Positions 50,732-60,145 of a stretch of DNA of 64,000 nt are shown here, piece by piece. The number at the start of each line of letters is the position of its first letter. Positions within the stretch are counted from its first letter, which is position 1. This DNA comes from Woeseiaceae bacterium (GTDB taxonomy: Bacteria; Pseudomonadota; Gammaproteobacteria; Steroidobacterales; Woeseiaceae). A program made the translations under genes and the position numbers. The notes beneath the pieces were generated by a model. It made no database searches and had not been told where the DNA came from. It saw only the letters and a list, made by a program, of their open reading frames with translations. Location of the stretch: assembly GCA_021773035.1 (NCBI GenBank), contig JAJFKU010000071.1, forward strand, positions 1 to 64,000, read 5' to 3'.

Positions 50732-52023
50732 CAACCGCGACGGTAAGCCTGTGGAATACCACCGTTGGCTACGTATCGATGAGCCACGAAGAACGCTTCG
50801 CACGATTCGAATACGACCCCGACTTCGTCGACAGAGGCGTCGAACTCGCACCGCTGACCATGCCGCTGCGCGCGCGCCGCATCTACCAGTTCCCCGAACT
50901 ACAGCCGCGCAGCTTCCACGGACTGCCGGGGCTGCTGTCCGACAGCCTCCCCGACAAATACGGCAATCGGCTGATCGATGTCTGGCTTGCACGTCACGGG
51001 CGTAGTGCATCGACATTCAATGCCGTTGACCGGCTCTGCTACACCGGCCGCCGCGGCATGGGCGCCCTCGAATACGAGCCGGCCGCCGATGTAATCACCG
51101 GCAACGACAAACTGCTCGAGGTGGAGCAACTGGTCGAACTGGCTTCGCTCGCCTTCACCAGTAAGGCCGCACTCGACACCCGGCTCAGCGATGACAGTAC
51201 CGAACAGGGCTTGCTCGATATCCTCAGCGTTGGCACATCTGCCGGCGGCGCACGCGCCAAGGCCGTCATTGCTTTCAACCCGCGGACACAACAGGTACGT
51301 TCCGGCCAGTTGAACCTGCCCGCCGGATTCGAGCACTGGCTGATCAAATTCGACGGCGTTGAATTCAGTGGCGACTGGGGCGTAGCCGACCCGGCCGGCT
51401 ACGGCCTGCTCGAATACAGCTACTACGAAATGGCCAGGGCCTGTGGCATCGATATGATGGAAAGCCGTCTTCTGACCGAGGGTGGCCGAAATCATTTCAT
51501 GACACGCCGTTTCGACAGAGACACCGAGGGCAAAAAACACTTCATGCAAACACTCGGCGCACTCGCCCACTACGATTACTGGGAAAGCGGTCAGTACTCG
51601 TATGAACAAGTATTCATGATCATGAAAGAACTGGGCCTGCCGCAAGCGGATATAGAGGAGCAGTTTCGACGCACCGTCTTCAATATCGTTAGCAGCAACC
51701 AGGACGATCACGTTAAAAACATCGCTTTCACGATGGATAGACTCGGCCGCTGGCGCCTGTCGCCTGCCTACGATGTATGCCACGCCGAAGGTAGCGATTT
51801 CACACGCTTTCACCAGCTGAGCGTCAACGGCAAGACCGGTGACTTTGTGCTCGCGGACCTCAAACACCTCGCCGAATACGCAGGCCTGCCGCGAAATCGC
51901 GAGCGGGCGGTCCTGGAGCGAACGGTCTCGGCGTTTTCCGGTTGGTCCGAACGTGCCCGCCAACTGGGCGTTCCGACATCGCTTCGCGAGCATGTCAGCC
52001 GAACATTGCGAATGAACTGGTAG
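50728..52023 (+). CDS. hipA: HipA-like toxin kinase
   Basis: 431 aa from GTG 50728. The N-terminal HipA domain is about residues 1-110. The P-loop-like SVGTSAGGARAKAVIAF contains the regulatory Ser region. The catalytic motif NQDDHVKNIAF and the metal motif SPAYDVC are intact. HipA kinases phosphorylate glutamyl-tRNA synthetase or other targets and induce persistence. Translationally coupled to the HipB-like gene. Confidence 0.93.
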   Translation: MTTATVSLWNTTVGYVSMSHEERFARFEYDPDFVDRGVELAPLTMPLRARRIYQFPELQPRSFHGLPGLLSDSLPDKYGNRLIDVWLARHGRSASTFNAVDRLCYTGRRGMGALEYEPAADVITGNDKLLEVEQLVELASLAFTSKAALDTRLSDDSTEQGLLDILSVGTSAGGARAKAVIAFNPRTQQVRSGQLNLPAGFEHWLIKFDGVEFSGDWGVADPAGYGLLEYSYYEMARACGIDMMESRLLTEGGRNHFMTRRFDRDTEGKKHFMQTLGALAHYDYWESGQYSYEQVFMIMKELGLPQADIEEQFRRTVFNIVSSNQDDHVKNIAFTMDRLGRWRLSPAYDVCHAEGSDFTRFHQLSVNGKTGDFVLADLKHLAEYAGLPRNRERAVLERTVSAFSGWSERARQLGVPTSLREHVSRTLRMNW

Positions 52024-52193
52024 TTATGTAACGAGCCTCAATTTATGTCAAAGGCAAAACCCGGCCAACAGCATATTTTCGAACGCTGTGTTTGATTGCT
52101 ATTTATCTTTCCTTGCGACATCAATCACGTCTCTGTTCGCCGACAAGAACTACTTTAAGGGGCGAATCAGCAAACCTTGAAGGGCTCGACATT

Positions 52194-54095
52194 ATGTTAC
52201 GAAACATTTTGGGCGGTGGCATTGCGCTCGCTTTAGTGGCGACGCTGGTGTTCTTAGTTCTTCAATCGAGAACCGTCAACGAAGATTATTACCTGTCGCA
52301 CGCGGCACGCATCAACCTGTTGCAGAATGCCGATGCCGATCGTAGCGCCGCACTCCAGGGCCTGCAAAGCGCGCTCGACGACGGGCGGCCGGTTGCGGAA
52401 CCGGTACTCCACGCACTGAACCGATTGCTCGAGGGCCAGACGTCGCTGCAACAATCATTCAACGACAACATCGTCGAAGAGGGTATTGCAGACAGAACGC
52501 AGATTTATGCGTCGGCGGTAGAACAGTTCGTTGCGACCAGCAATACCTTCGTCGCACACCAGGAAAGCGTGTCCAGCGCCCTGGCCACCCTGCAATACGA
52601 GTCACCGGAAGTCGTCAAGGCGCTGCGCCGCTTCCGGCTGGACATCGAAGCACAGAACGCCTTCTCGCTCACGCTGGATGTAATCGACTATGCCGCCGGA
52701 AACACCCGGGTTCGGGATGCAAACCTGCGCCGCAACATTGCGGCATTCCGAAACGATACGACTGTGGACGCACAGATGGCCGGACGCATGGATACTTTCC
52801 TTAGTGCCGCGAGCACAGTTGTTGCTGAGCGCACGCATGCCAAAGCAGCAATTAAGCAGATCAACGACGTCGAGACGGCGGCGGCAACCCGCAATCTCCT
52901 GAATGCCCTGCAAGCCACGAACCGGCTGACGGTTGGGCGCGCCGAACGCGCACGCATGTTGTTGGCATTGCTCAGTGTGTTCCTGCTCGGTGGCGTGGCC
53001 TTCGTCGGTTTTCGCCTGCGACAGAGCTATCACGCGCTGAACGATAGTAACGAAGCACTTGAGAGCATGAACAGCGGCCTCGAAGAGCGCGTTGCCTCCC
53101 GCACCGAAGAACTGTCCGAAGCTTTCCACGAACTCAAGGAATCTCAGGTACAGCTTGTGCAGGCCGAGAAGATGTCCTCGCTGGGCTCCCTGGTAGCCGG
53201 CATCAGCCATGAGATTAATACGCCACTGTGGTACCTGATCAGCAACGCGACAACCATTCAGGAACGGCTTGGAACGGTGAAGGAGCTGTCCGCAGTCAGC
53301 AAGGGCATGCTCGAAAAAGTTCGCAGCCGGGAAAATCCGCGCCAGGCATTGTCCGAGGGTCTCAATGCGTTGAACAAGCTGTACCACGATGGTCTTGACG
53401 ATGACATAGAGGAAGCCGGCGATCTGCTTGAAGACTGTATCGACGGTCTTAACGATCTTACGGAAATGGCGCAAAGCCTCAAGGACTTCAGCCGCCTCGA
53501 CAGAGCTCCGGTCGGTGAATTCGATGTGAATGACGGCCTCGATAAAACTCTGCTGATCGCGAAAAACAAACTCAAGGACAAAGTCACTGTTCACAAGGAA
53601 TACGGCGATGTTCCCGCTGTCGTATGCTCCCCCTCACAGATCAATCAGATATTCCTGAACCTGATTACGAACGCCGCCGACGCGATTGAGTCCAGCGGTG
53701 AAGTTACGCTCAGCACCCGTGCAGAAGGTAACAAGGTCCTGATCAGCGTGAGCGATACCGGTGGCGGTATTCCAGATGACATACTGTCCAAGATTCACGA
53801 CCCGTTTTTCACCACCAAAGAAGTTGGCAGCGGCACCGGACTCGGCCTGTCGATCGTTGACAAGATCATAAAATCCCATCATGGCAGCCTGCAGGTGGAA
53901 TCCACGGTCGGCGAAGGCACGACGTTTACCGTCGTCCTGCCGGTCGAGGCACCAACGGCCGACAGCAGCGGCGAAGAAACACAGGAGCCCGAAGAGCTGG
54001 AGAACATCGATCCTGCTGACACGGTGGTCATTGAGCGGATGCCCAGTACGGTATCAGTGAATCCTGGCACAGAACTTGGAGCACCCGCTACGTGA
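52194..54095 (+). CDS. Membrane sensor histidine kinase
   Basis: 633 aa from ATG 52194. Membrane helices at about 5-22 and 257-277 flank a helical periplasmic sensor domain. A coiled coil (LNDSNEALESMNSGLEERVA) leads to the DHp domain with His339 in GISHEINTPLW. The ATPase domain has NQIFLNLITNAADAI, DTGGGIPDDIL and GSGTGLGLSIV. The H-box type resembles hybrid-free two-component kinases with a long DHp insertion. First gene of an operon with a two-REC response regulator and a TonB-like protein. Confidence 0.93.
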   Translation: MLRNILGGGIALALVATLVFLVLQSRTVNEDYYLSHAARINLLQNADADRSAALQGLQSALDDGRPVAEPVLHALNRLLEGQTSLQQSFNDNIVEEGIADRTQIYASAVEQFVATSNTFVAHQESVSSALATLQYESPEVVKALRRFRLDIEAQNAFSLTLDVIDYAAGNTRVRDANLRRNIAAFRNDTTVDAQMAGRMDTFLSAASTVVAERTHAKAAIKQINDVETAAATRNLLNALQATNRLTVGRAERARMLLALLSVFLLGGVAFVGFRLRQSYHALNDSNEALESMNSGLEERVASRTEELSEAFHELKESQVQLVQAEKMSSLGSLVAGISHEINTPLWYLISNATTIQERLGTVKELSAVSKGMLEKVRSRENPRQALSEGLNALNKLYHDGLDDDIEEAGDLLEDCIDGLNDLTEMAQSLKDFSRLDRAPVGEFDVNDGLDKTLLIAKNKLKDKVTVHKEYGDVPAVVCSPSQINQIFLNLITNAADAIESSGEVTLSTRAEGNKVLISVSDTGGGIPDDILSKIHDPFFTTKEVGSGTGLGLSIVDKIIKSHHGSLQVESTVGEGTTFTVVLPVEAPTADSSGEETQEPEELENIDPADTVVIERMPSTVSVNPGTELGAPAT

Positions 54096-55264
54096 GCGAC
54101 AAAGCACGCATTCTTTTTGTCGACGATGAGAAACGCGTGCTGAACGCGATGCGCGGCCTGTTTCGCCGTGAATTTGAACTCTTCCTGACAACCGACGGTG
54201 CCGAAGCGGTGAAGATCGCCGAACGCGAATCCATCGACGTCCTGGTCGCCGATCAACGCATGCCGGGAATGACCGGGGTCGAGGTACTGGGCCAGGTAAA
54301 ATCGGTGTCGCCGCATACGGTTCGTATCCTCCTGACGGGCTATGCTGATCTCGACGCCATCGAAGGTTCCATTAACATCGGCGAGGTGTTTCGCTTCCTG
54401 AGCAAACCCTGCCCGCCGGCACTGCTGCGCGAAACACTGGCGCAGGCGGTAAGTACGGCTCGCGCCAGCGCTGCGGCGGCCACGGCCGCTGCGAAAGCCA
54501 CACCCATCCCACCGCTTAGCGAGCCAGCCCAGGCGACAGAAACAACGAAAACCACCGAGGCCGCCAAAGCGACCGAGGACACCGGTGCAACGACAACCAG
54601 TCAGATCATCCCGTTCCCCGCACCGGCCGAGAAAGCCGCAGAAAAACCGGCAGCTGCCGCCGAGAAAGAGAACGATGATGGCTTCGACACCGAGATCGTA
54701 CTGTCGGGGGAGTCCATCTCCGAGACCCGACAACCTGCTGCTGAGGACGACAACGTCTGGGAGGTAGGTGTTGCGATATTCAGTATCGACCCGGGTTTCG
54801 CAGAAACCACGGTGAGGGCCCTATCCCCGGGTCGCGAAGTAAACCTCGCAACCAATCTTGTACGGGTGCTGGAGGTACTTGAACAGCAACGCGCCGGTGT
54901 TCTGATTACGGACTTCACGAACGACGTGAACATGCTGCGTAACATGATCGGCTCCTTAAAACAGGTGCTCCCGGAACTGGTGACCATAGTGGTCAGCGAA
55001 AATCGCGACGCCAGCGAGATGATAGACCTGATCAACTACGGCCAGGTGTTTCGCTATGTGGACAAGCCGCTGGAACTGCCGCGCTTCCTGAATGACGTAA
55101 ACGCGGCTGTCCTGAAGCATGTGCAGCTCCTCAACCATCCGGAACTCGTGCAGCGCCATGCCGTGGTTGAACAACAAGGCGGCAGCAAAAACGATACCGG
55201 ATTGACGCAGTTTGTTGGCCGTATCAAACAGCTGGGCAAACCCTGGCGCCGTGTGAATCGCTAG
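54092..55264 (+). CDS. Response regulator with two receiver-like domains
   Basis: 390 aa from GTG 54092, overlapping the kinase by 4 nt. The N-terminal REC has the acidic DDEK pocket, phospho-acceptor Asp54 in VADQRMPGM and Lys in RFLSKPCPP. A long Ala/Glu/Thr/Pro-rich linker (about 130-225) joins a C-terminal REC-like domain (VLITDFTNDVNML, YGQVFRYVDKPLELP). No output domain is present, so signalling is by protein interaction. Confidence 0.9.
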   Translation: MSDKARILFVDDEKRVLNAMRGLFRREFELFLTTDGAEAVKIAERESIDVLVADQRMPGMTGVEVLGQVKSVSPHTVRILLTGYADLDAIEGSINIGEVFRFLSKPCPPALLRETLAQAVSTARASAAAATAAAKATPIPPLSEPAQATETTKTTEAAKATEDTGATTTSQIIPFPAPAEKAAEKPAAAAEKENDDGFDTEIVLSGESISETRQPAAEDDNVWEVGVAIFSIDPGFAETTVRALSPGREVNLATNLVRVLEVLEQQRAGVLITDFTNDVNMLRNMIGSLKQVLPELVTIVVSENRDASEMIDLINYGQVFRYVDKPLELPRFLNDVNAAVLKHVQLLNHPELVQRHAVVEQQGGSKNDTGLTQFVGRIKQLGKPWRRVNR

Positions 55265-55265
55265 C

Positions 55266-56444
55266 ATGAATACCGATAAGAAAACCGATAGTTCGTACAA
55301 TGCGTTGATCGCCTACGCCGCTGTTGCTTTACTGAGCATCGCCGCGGTCTGGGGCTACCTGGAGTATCGCGACACGACGGCGAGCACACCCGACCCGGTT
55401 GCTGCTCCGCGGCCGGCGACAGTCTTGTCGGATGAGATCGCCCCGGTAGCAAACCAACATATCGGCACCAGCCTCAACAAAGCCCGCCTCGCCGCGGAAG
55501 CCAACATGCTGGTAAGCCCGGCCGGTGAGAACGCGCTGTACTTTTACGGCCTCGTACTCAGCGAAGACCGGTCTCATGCCGAGGCCAACGAAGAACTCGA
55601 CAGCCTGTTGAATCAGCTGCTAATACGTGTTCAAGAACATATCGCGGCCGCAGAGTTCGTTGCAGCGAATCGGATCGCGGAACAGGTTTCCTACATCAGG
55701 CCGGAGCACTCTCTTGTAAGCGATGCCGAGCAAGCCTGGCAACAACATCAGGATGAACTGCGAGCTGAGGAATCGGCGGCCAGCGAGGCGGCGCGCCTTG
55801 CGGCCGAGCAACGCGCACGAACACAGGCAGCCGCAGCAGCGGCCGCTGCCAGGGCACTGGAGACTCCGGAGTGGCTGGAGCAGGCACGTGCAGCGCTTGC
55901 CGAAGAGCGGCTCATTGAGCCGGCGGGTGACAACGCTCGGGACTACCTGGCGCTTGGAAACGGCGACAAAGCCGACCAGTTTCGTGCGCAGCTGATATCC
56001 ACGCTGGTCGCAAAAAGCGAAGGTGCAATAAACGACGACGATGTCTCCGGTGCGACAACATGGCTCGATGCCGCCGCCAAACTCGACCCGAACGATGAGC
56101 GACTCGACAATATCGCGGCAGAGATAAAGCAGGCACGTGTAGAAGCGCTGGCCGCCGAACCGATTTCACCGCGGCAGCTTAAGAGGCTTAACCGGGTGGC
56201 AGCCGTTTACCCGCGCAATGCCGAGCGCCGCGGTACCTCGGGATGGGTCGATATGGCGTTTACGGTAACTACGGACGGCACTACAACGAACATCGAAATC
56301 CTGCAGTCAGAGCCCGGCACCCTGTTTGACCAGGCGGCTATCCGTGCCGCCAGCCAGTGGCTGTTCGAACCGCATGAAATCGAGGGCATCCAGGTCAATC
56401 AGCGCGTTATGACACGCATGAGTTTTCAGATAGAAGGTGACTAA
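55266..56444 (+). CDS. TonB-like energy-transducing protein
   Basis: 392 aa from ATG 55266, one nt after the regulator stop. One N-terminal helix (about 12-30), then a long helical Ala/Glu-rich periplasmic stretch (about 55-300), and a C-terminal TonB domain (VAAVYPRNAERRGTSGWVDM, DQAAIRAASQWLFEP). The TonB part contacts receptors at the TonB box. Lack of adjacent ExbB/ExbD suggests shared use. Its place after a two-component pair suggests regulated or signalling-linked TonB action. Confidence 0.88.
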   Translation: MNTDKKTDSSYNALIAYAAVALLSIAAVWGYLEYRDTTASTPDPVAAPRPATVLSDEIAPVANQHIGTSLNKARLAAEANMLVSPAGENALYFYGLVLSEDRSHAEANEELDSLLNQLLIRVQEHIAAAEFVAANRIAEQVSYIRPEHSLVSDAEQAWQQHQDELRAEESAASEAARLAAEQRARTQAAAAAAAARALETPEWLEQARAALAEERLIEPAGDNARDYLALGNGDKADQFRAQLISTLVAKSEGAINDDDVSGATTWLDAAAKLDPNDERLDNIAAEIKQARVEALAAEPISPRQLKRLNRVAAVYPRNAERRGTSGWVDMAFTVTTDGTTTNIEILQSEPGTLFDQAAIRAASQWLFEPHEIEGIQVNQRVMTRMSFQIEGD

Positions 56445-56630
56445 AGCGGCGTTCTGCCAGCTGTAGTAACCCAGACCCGACCTTACAGACAGTGTCGGAG
56501 TTGATCGAATTCGAACGATGGGCTTCCTTGAGGACTCAAGGGATCGATGTAACACAGGCACTGGATCCTTACACCGGTGTTTCACCGTACAACGCAGCAA
56601 AGATTGTTAAACGAATTGATGTTCGGCGCA

Positions 56631-56702
56631 GGGATGCGGCGGATACGCCAAAGACCACTTCACGACACACAGGCGAGGTCATTGGCGTATCCGCCGCATC
56701 CC
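56631..56702. repeat. Large perfect hairpin, 21-bp arms
   Basis: A 21-bp arm (56631-56651) and its exact reverse complement (56682-56702) enclose a 30-nt loop. One A-A mismatch later, four more pairs (GACC/GGTC) extend the stem. No T-run follows. It lies in the 346-nt region between the TonB-like gene and the LysR gene, in which no gene is supported. Confidence 0.7.
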
Positions 56703-56790
56703 GACAGTCGGGCATGTATTTCAGTTAAGGGTCGCCGTGCTGAACAGGTGTTGATCCGGGAGGGCCCCGATCAGGTACCGACTATCACAG

Positions 56791-57729
56791 CTAGCGGTCG
56801 TTTTTTTGTAAGGGCGCCCACCGATCAGTCTCACCGAGATTGTTGAGGCAGTTTACGACAAAGTCCACAAACACCTTCACCTTCGCCGGCGGCCTCGCCT
56901 GCGGATAGACGGCAAATACACCGAGTTCCTCGCCAACGACACCCTCGAGTTCGATTTCCTTCAGGCGACCCAGGCGAATTTCGCTTTCGATCAACACCCG
57001 CGGCGCATAAAGAATGCCATGCCCCAGGCAGGTAGCGAGAATCAGGGCCAGATCGTTGTTCGCGGCAAATGCTGTCTTCAGAACAACCTCCGCAGGTGCG
57101 TCTTCACCGGCGAAAGCCCACGTCATCTTCTCCTCCGCTCGAAAACCAAGGCCAAGACAGGCGTGCCGTGTCAGGTCCTTGATACGCTTTGGCGCACCGT
57201 GGCGCTTCAGGTATTCAGGCGAAGCCACAAGCACTCTGCGAGTCGTAATCAGCCGCCTCGCTGTCAATCGCGAATCTGGCAACTTCTGTGCACATCGAAT
57301 CACCGCATCAAACGCCTTGCCGACAACATCGACCTGCTGCTCGCGAAAATCCAGGCTCATTGTGAGTTCCGGCCATACTCGCAAAAAATCGCCAACGAGT
57401 GCCGGCATCAGAGCAGCGCCGAGACTTGACGGCATACTGACACGAAGGCGCCCCATCGGCGTTTGATCGGCGCCTCGCACCGCGGCAAGCGCCTCGCCAA
57501 TGTCCAGAGCAATCGTTTGCCAGTGTTGATACAGCGTGCGACCGGCATCGGTCAGACTGATACGTCGCGTGCTGCGATTGAACAGCGTTACACCAAGCTC
57601 TTTTTCCAACTGTCCAATGCGGGTACTAACAGATGACCGCGCCATCCGCATCTGGTTCGCAGCTTGCTGAAAACTTTCCGCCTCTGCGACACGGGCGAAG
57701 ATACGAAGGTCCGGTAAATCAGTCTGCAT
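56791..57729 (-). CDS. LysR-family transcriptional regulator
   Basis: 312 aa from ATG 57729. The N-terminal winged HTH is SFQQAANQMRMARSSVSTRI, followed by the linker helix and a two-lobed effector domain. The subgroup resembles DsdA/CrgA-like LysR proteins that often regulate neighbouring oxidoreductases. No obvious target is next to it; the divergent neighbour is 58.2 kb away on the same strand only, so the target is not evident. Confidence 0.93.
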   Translation of the reverse strand: MQTDLPDLRIFARVAEAESFQQAANQMRMARSSVSTRIGQLEKELGVTLFNRSTRRISLTDAGRTLYQHWQTIALDIGEALAAVRGADQTPMGRLRVSMPSSLGAALMPALVGDFLRVWPELTMSLDFREQQVDVVGKAFDAVIRCAQKLPDSRLTARRLITTRRVLVASPEYLKRHGAPKRIKDLTRHACLGLGFRAEEKMTWAFAGEDAPAEVVLKTAFAANNDLALILATCLGHGILYAPRVLIESEIRLGRLKEIELEGVVGEELGVFAVYPQARPPAKVKVFVDFVVNCLNNLGETDRWAPLQKNDR

Positions 57730-57874
57730 GGTTTTTCTTCAATCAAAAGGCGGCCTATCATTAGGTCCACCGTGCGACGAGTCAACGCATAATACTTGGA
57801 ATAAAGCGCTTTGACGGCTGTGTTTTGTGAGATTTCGCTCAATCGATGACTATGTCAAATATGGTGCGCTCGTT

Positions 57875-58252
57875 TCACTCCTGCGTAGTGTGATCGCCCA
57901 CGACCCGCCTTGTGAACGCCTGCACACCGCAGTGTTTGTCGAGTGTTTCGCCCGCCATAACAATGAATCTGACGGCACACTCTACATGCTGTAACGGTAA
58001 CGTGCGAATGGCGGCCGGCAGCGCGCCCACCGTTATGTTATCTGTCCAGAGGTCAGCACCAATAAGCTGCTGCATCTCCTCATACAGCAACTGACAGGAT
58101 CGCGGGATGTCTTCAGGCCGCAACGGAGTGAGTGCGATAACTGCATTTAGCAAACGCTCCTTTGGCGTACGACTCGCTTTCGTCAGTTCCGAACACGCAT
58201 GTGAAAAACGCGCGCGGGCAAACGCGTACGGCGTGAGGTTGACGTTCTGCAT
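57875..58252 (-). CDS. Hypothetical protein
   Basis: 125 aa from ATG 58252, with GGAGGG at SD distance. All-helical looking, no signal peptide or membrane segment. Segments such as SRTPKERLLNAVIALTPLRP and PRSCQLLYEEMQQLIGADLW are the most distinctive. Not recognised. It diverges from the ECF sigma gene. Confidence 0.6.
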   Translation of the reverse strand: MQNVNLTPYAFARARFSHACSELTKASRTPKERLLNAVIALTPLRPEDIPRSCQLLYEEMQQLIGADLWTDNITVGALPAAIRTLPLQHVECAVRFIVMAGETLDKHCGVQAFTRRVVGDHTTQE

Positions 58253-58508
58253 GTCGGCCCTCCGTTTTGTCGACAAATAGCTACCCAGCACCAAGTCTGC
58301 CAAGTAGCACTACGGCAGGACAGAACGGAGGTCACAGTCAGCCCGTGAACACTGTGGTCGGTGGTGGCAGCGGCGAACTCGCCGCGCAGTAGTCAGGAAA
58401 GGTCCTCAAGTGATGTAAACCCGTCCATTAGCGTCTAAAGAGACGTGGGATGCCACCTGGCGGTCACAACCGAAGTTTAACAACGCACAGCAGACGAGCA
58501 GCGCAGCC

Positions 58509-59027
58509 ATGAAAAATCCGCACGAACAGTACCCACCCGGGCGGTGGGCAGCCGCGTATATCAGCGAGCTACACAAGCACCTGCGAGGGCGGCTTGCCGG
58601 CGGCGAAGATGCACAGGACATCGCGCAGGAAGCTTGCCTGAAGCTGCTGCAGACAAAGCATTCAGAATCTATCCGAAATCCGAAAGCCTATCTCTATAGA
58701 ATTGCGCATAACCTGCTCTACCAGCACTACAATCAGGCGCCAGCCAGGCACTCGGAATTCGAAGTGGAGCAACTCCGCGCAGCTGACCCATCACCTGAAG
58801 AACAGGCGATCGTTGATACACGGCGTGCGCAAATCGATCGCGCCCTGGCTGAGCTGCCCGACAAATGCCGCATCGTACTGCTGCTGCGATGGCGCGATGG
58901 ACTAAGGGTTGCCGAAATCGCCGCACGGATGCAGCTGTCGCGCGCAATGGTCAAGAAGTACCTGGCAGCCGGCCTGGCGCATTTCCGGAAACGGCTGAAC
59001 CGATTTGCCCTTGCTGACCGTGCTTAG
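58509..59027 (+). CDS. ECF-type sigma factor (FecI-like)
   Basis: 172 aa from ATG 58509. Region 2 is EDAQDIAQEACLKLLQTK with NPKAYLYRIAHNLLYQHY; region 4 is LPDKCRIVLLLRWRDGLRVA with AEIAARMQLSRAMVKKYLAA. FecI-type factors normally precede a FecR anti-sigma gene and a TonB receptor; neither is adjacent. It is therefore an orphan factor in this window. Confidence 0.9.
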   Translation: MKNPHEQYPPGRWAAAYISELHKHLRGRLAGGEDAQDIAQEACLKLLQTKHSESIRNPKAYLYRIAHNLLYQHYNQAPARHSEFEVEQLRAADPSPEEQAIVDTRRAQIDRALAELPDKCRIVLLLRWRDGLRVAEIAARMQLSRAMVKKYLAAGLAHFRKRLNRFALADRA

Positions 59028-59057
59028 CTCCGGGTCAAACCCGCCGGGCCGCCTGAT

Positions 59058-59516
59058 TCAATCACAATACTGAAACTCGCCGCCACCCGGCAGCTCCCAA
59101 TCCCTCGCTTCGAAATCCGAATCGCCGTGGGCGTCGCTTACCTCATACGGTTGCCAGCCCGTACGTCGCTCGTCGGTTGTGGGTAGCTGTTGACCACCGA
59201 ACCGCCCCCTGGTGCATTGCTCGCTCATACGCTGAGAGTAAGTGATACCTGCGGCCCGTGCCGAAACACAGTGTCCGGTATCCTAATCAGTCGGCAGCGG
59301 ACCAATCCGAACCTGAGTGAGGTTCGTTGGCCACAGGGACAAATCCAGATCGAAGGAGCCGTCAGGGTTTTTCGCGCCGACACCGATTTGCGACCAACTA
59401 CTGCCACTCCCGGTATCCAGACCGTACTGCACTCGACCATATACGCCTATTCGATCGTGATCGCTCAAGCTTTGCTTTCCTTTCACCCAAAAAACTCCCG
59501 ATTCGCGGTTCCGCAT
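59058..59516 (-). pseudogene. Possible decayed gene with one in-frame stop
   Basis: From ATG 59516 a 77-codon reading (with RIGVYGRVQYGLDTGSGSSW and DGSFDLDLSLWP) ends at TAG 59283-59285. The very same frame continues for 74 codons (RTGWQPYEVSDAHGDSDFEA, DWELPGGGEFQYCD) to a TGA at 59058. Both parts look protein-like, so a nonsense mutation in an exported-type protein is plausible. No family is recognised. The 561-nt region between the sigma and MarR genes has no other candidate. Confidence 0.3.
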
Positions 59517-59588
59517 TCTGTTGCCTGCATTAGTCTAGAGTGTTGCAGCGCCGTTTTTGGCCCCTGTTATTTTTGCCCGCGAGCGCTA

Positions 59589-60047
59589 TTAACCCTGCCG
59601 CATGATGATGCGATGATCAGGCACGTATACCGGCGCCTGCACTTTGAGTTTGCTGCAAAGCGTCTTTGCCAGTTCGCGCTCCGGCTCCGCGAGAACGATC
59701 TTACACTCGGAAAGCAAAGCCAGAACGACCTCGCGTGCTCGCTGAAGCTGACTCGCGCCCTCCCCTGTCAGCTCGAGCGTCGCCGCGCGACGATCCGCGG
59801 GAACTGATCTGCGTTGCAGCCAGCCGTTCATTTCCAAAGTCGCCACATAGCGGGAAACCGATCCCATCCGGCATCCGAAAATACCCGCTACTTCAGTTGC
59901 AGACATCGGCTGCCGATGCAGATTCTCCATCAGGTCCCAGAGCTCGCGATTCAGGCGCAGTGGCTTCAACACTCTGTCGATACGTCGTAACAGCTGCCGC
60001 ATCACCCGCGTATAGAGCAGCCAATCATCCAGTTCGTCGATATTCAT
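59589..60047 (-). CDS. MarR-family regulator
   Basis: 152 aa from ATG 60047. The winged HTH is MSATEVAGIFGCRMGSVSRY followed by the wing RSVPADRRAATLELTGEG. MarR dimers sense phenolic or oxidant signals. It lies between a possible pseudogene and the aspartokinase gene; its target is not evident. Confidence 0.9.
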   Translation of the reverse strand: MNIDELDDWLLYTRVMRQLLRRIDRVLKPLRLNRELWDLMENLHRQPMSATEVAGIFGCRMGSVSRYVATLEMNGWLQRRSVPADRRAATLELTGEGASQLQRAREVVLALLSECKIVLAEPERELAKTLCSKLKVQAPVYVPDHRIIMRQG

Positions 60048-60145
60048 CTCGCTGTTGCCTCTTGAAGACGCTGTGTTGTTACAACGTTCATAGTGAATTC
60101 AGGTCGGTTCGGAAAATTGTTAGCGGCATCGGCTCACGAGATCGT

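Noticed and set aside
56492..56728. 78-codon plus-strand frame between the TonB-like and LysR genes
   Set aside because: It runs through both arms of the large hairpin and has no recognisable domain or Shine-Dalgarno.
59190..59807. 205-codon plus-strand frame over the MarR gene end
   Set aside because: It overlaps the MarR gene and its composition is not protein-like; the minus-strand frame fits better.
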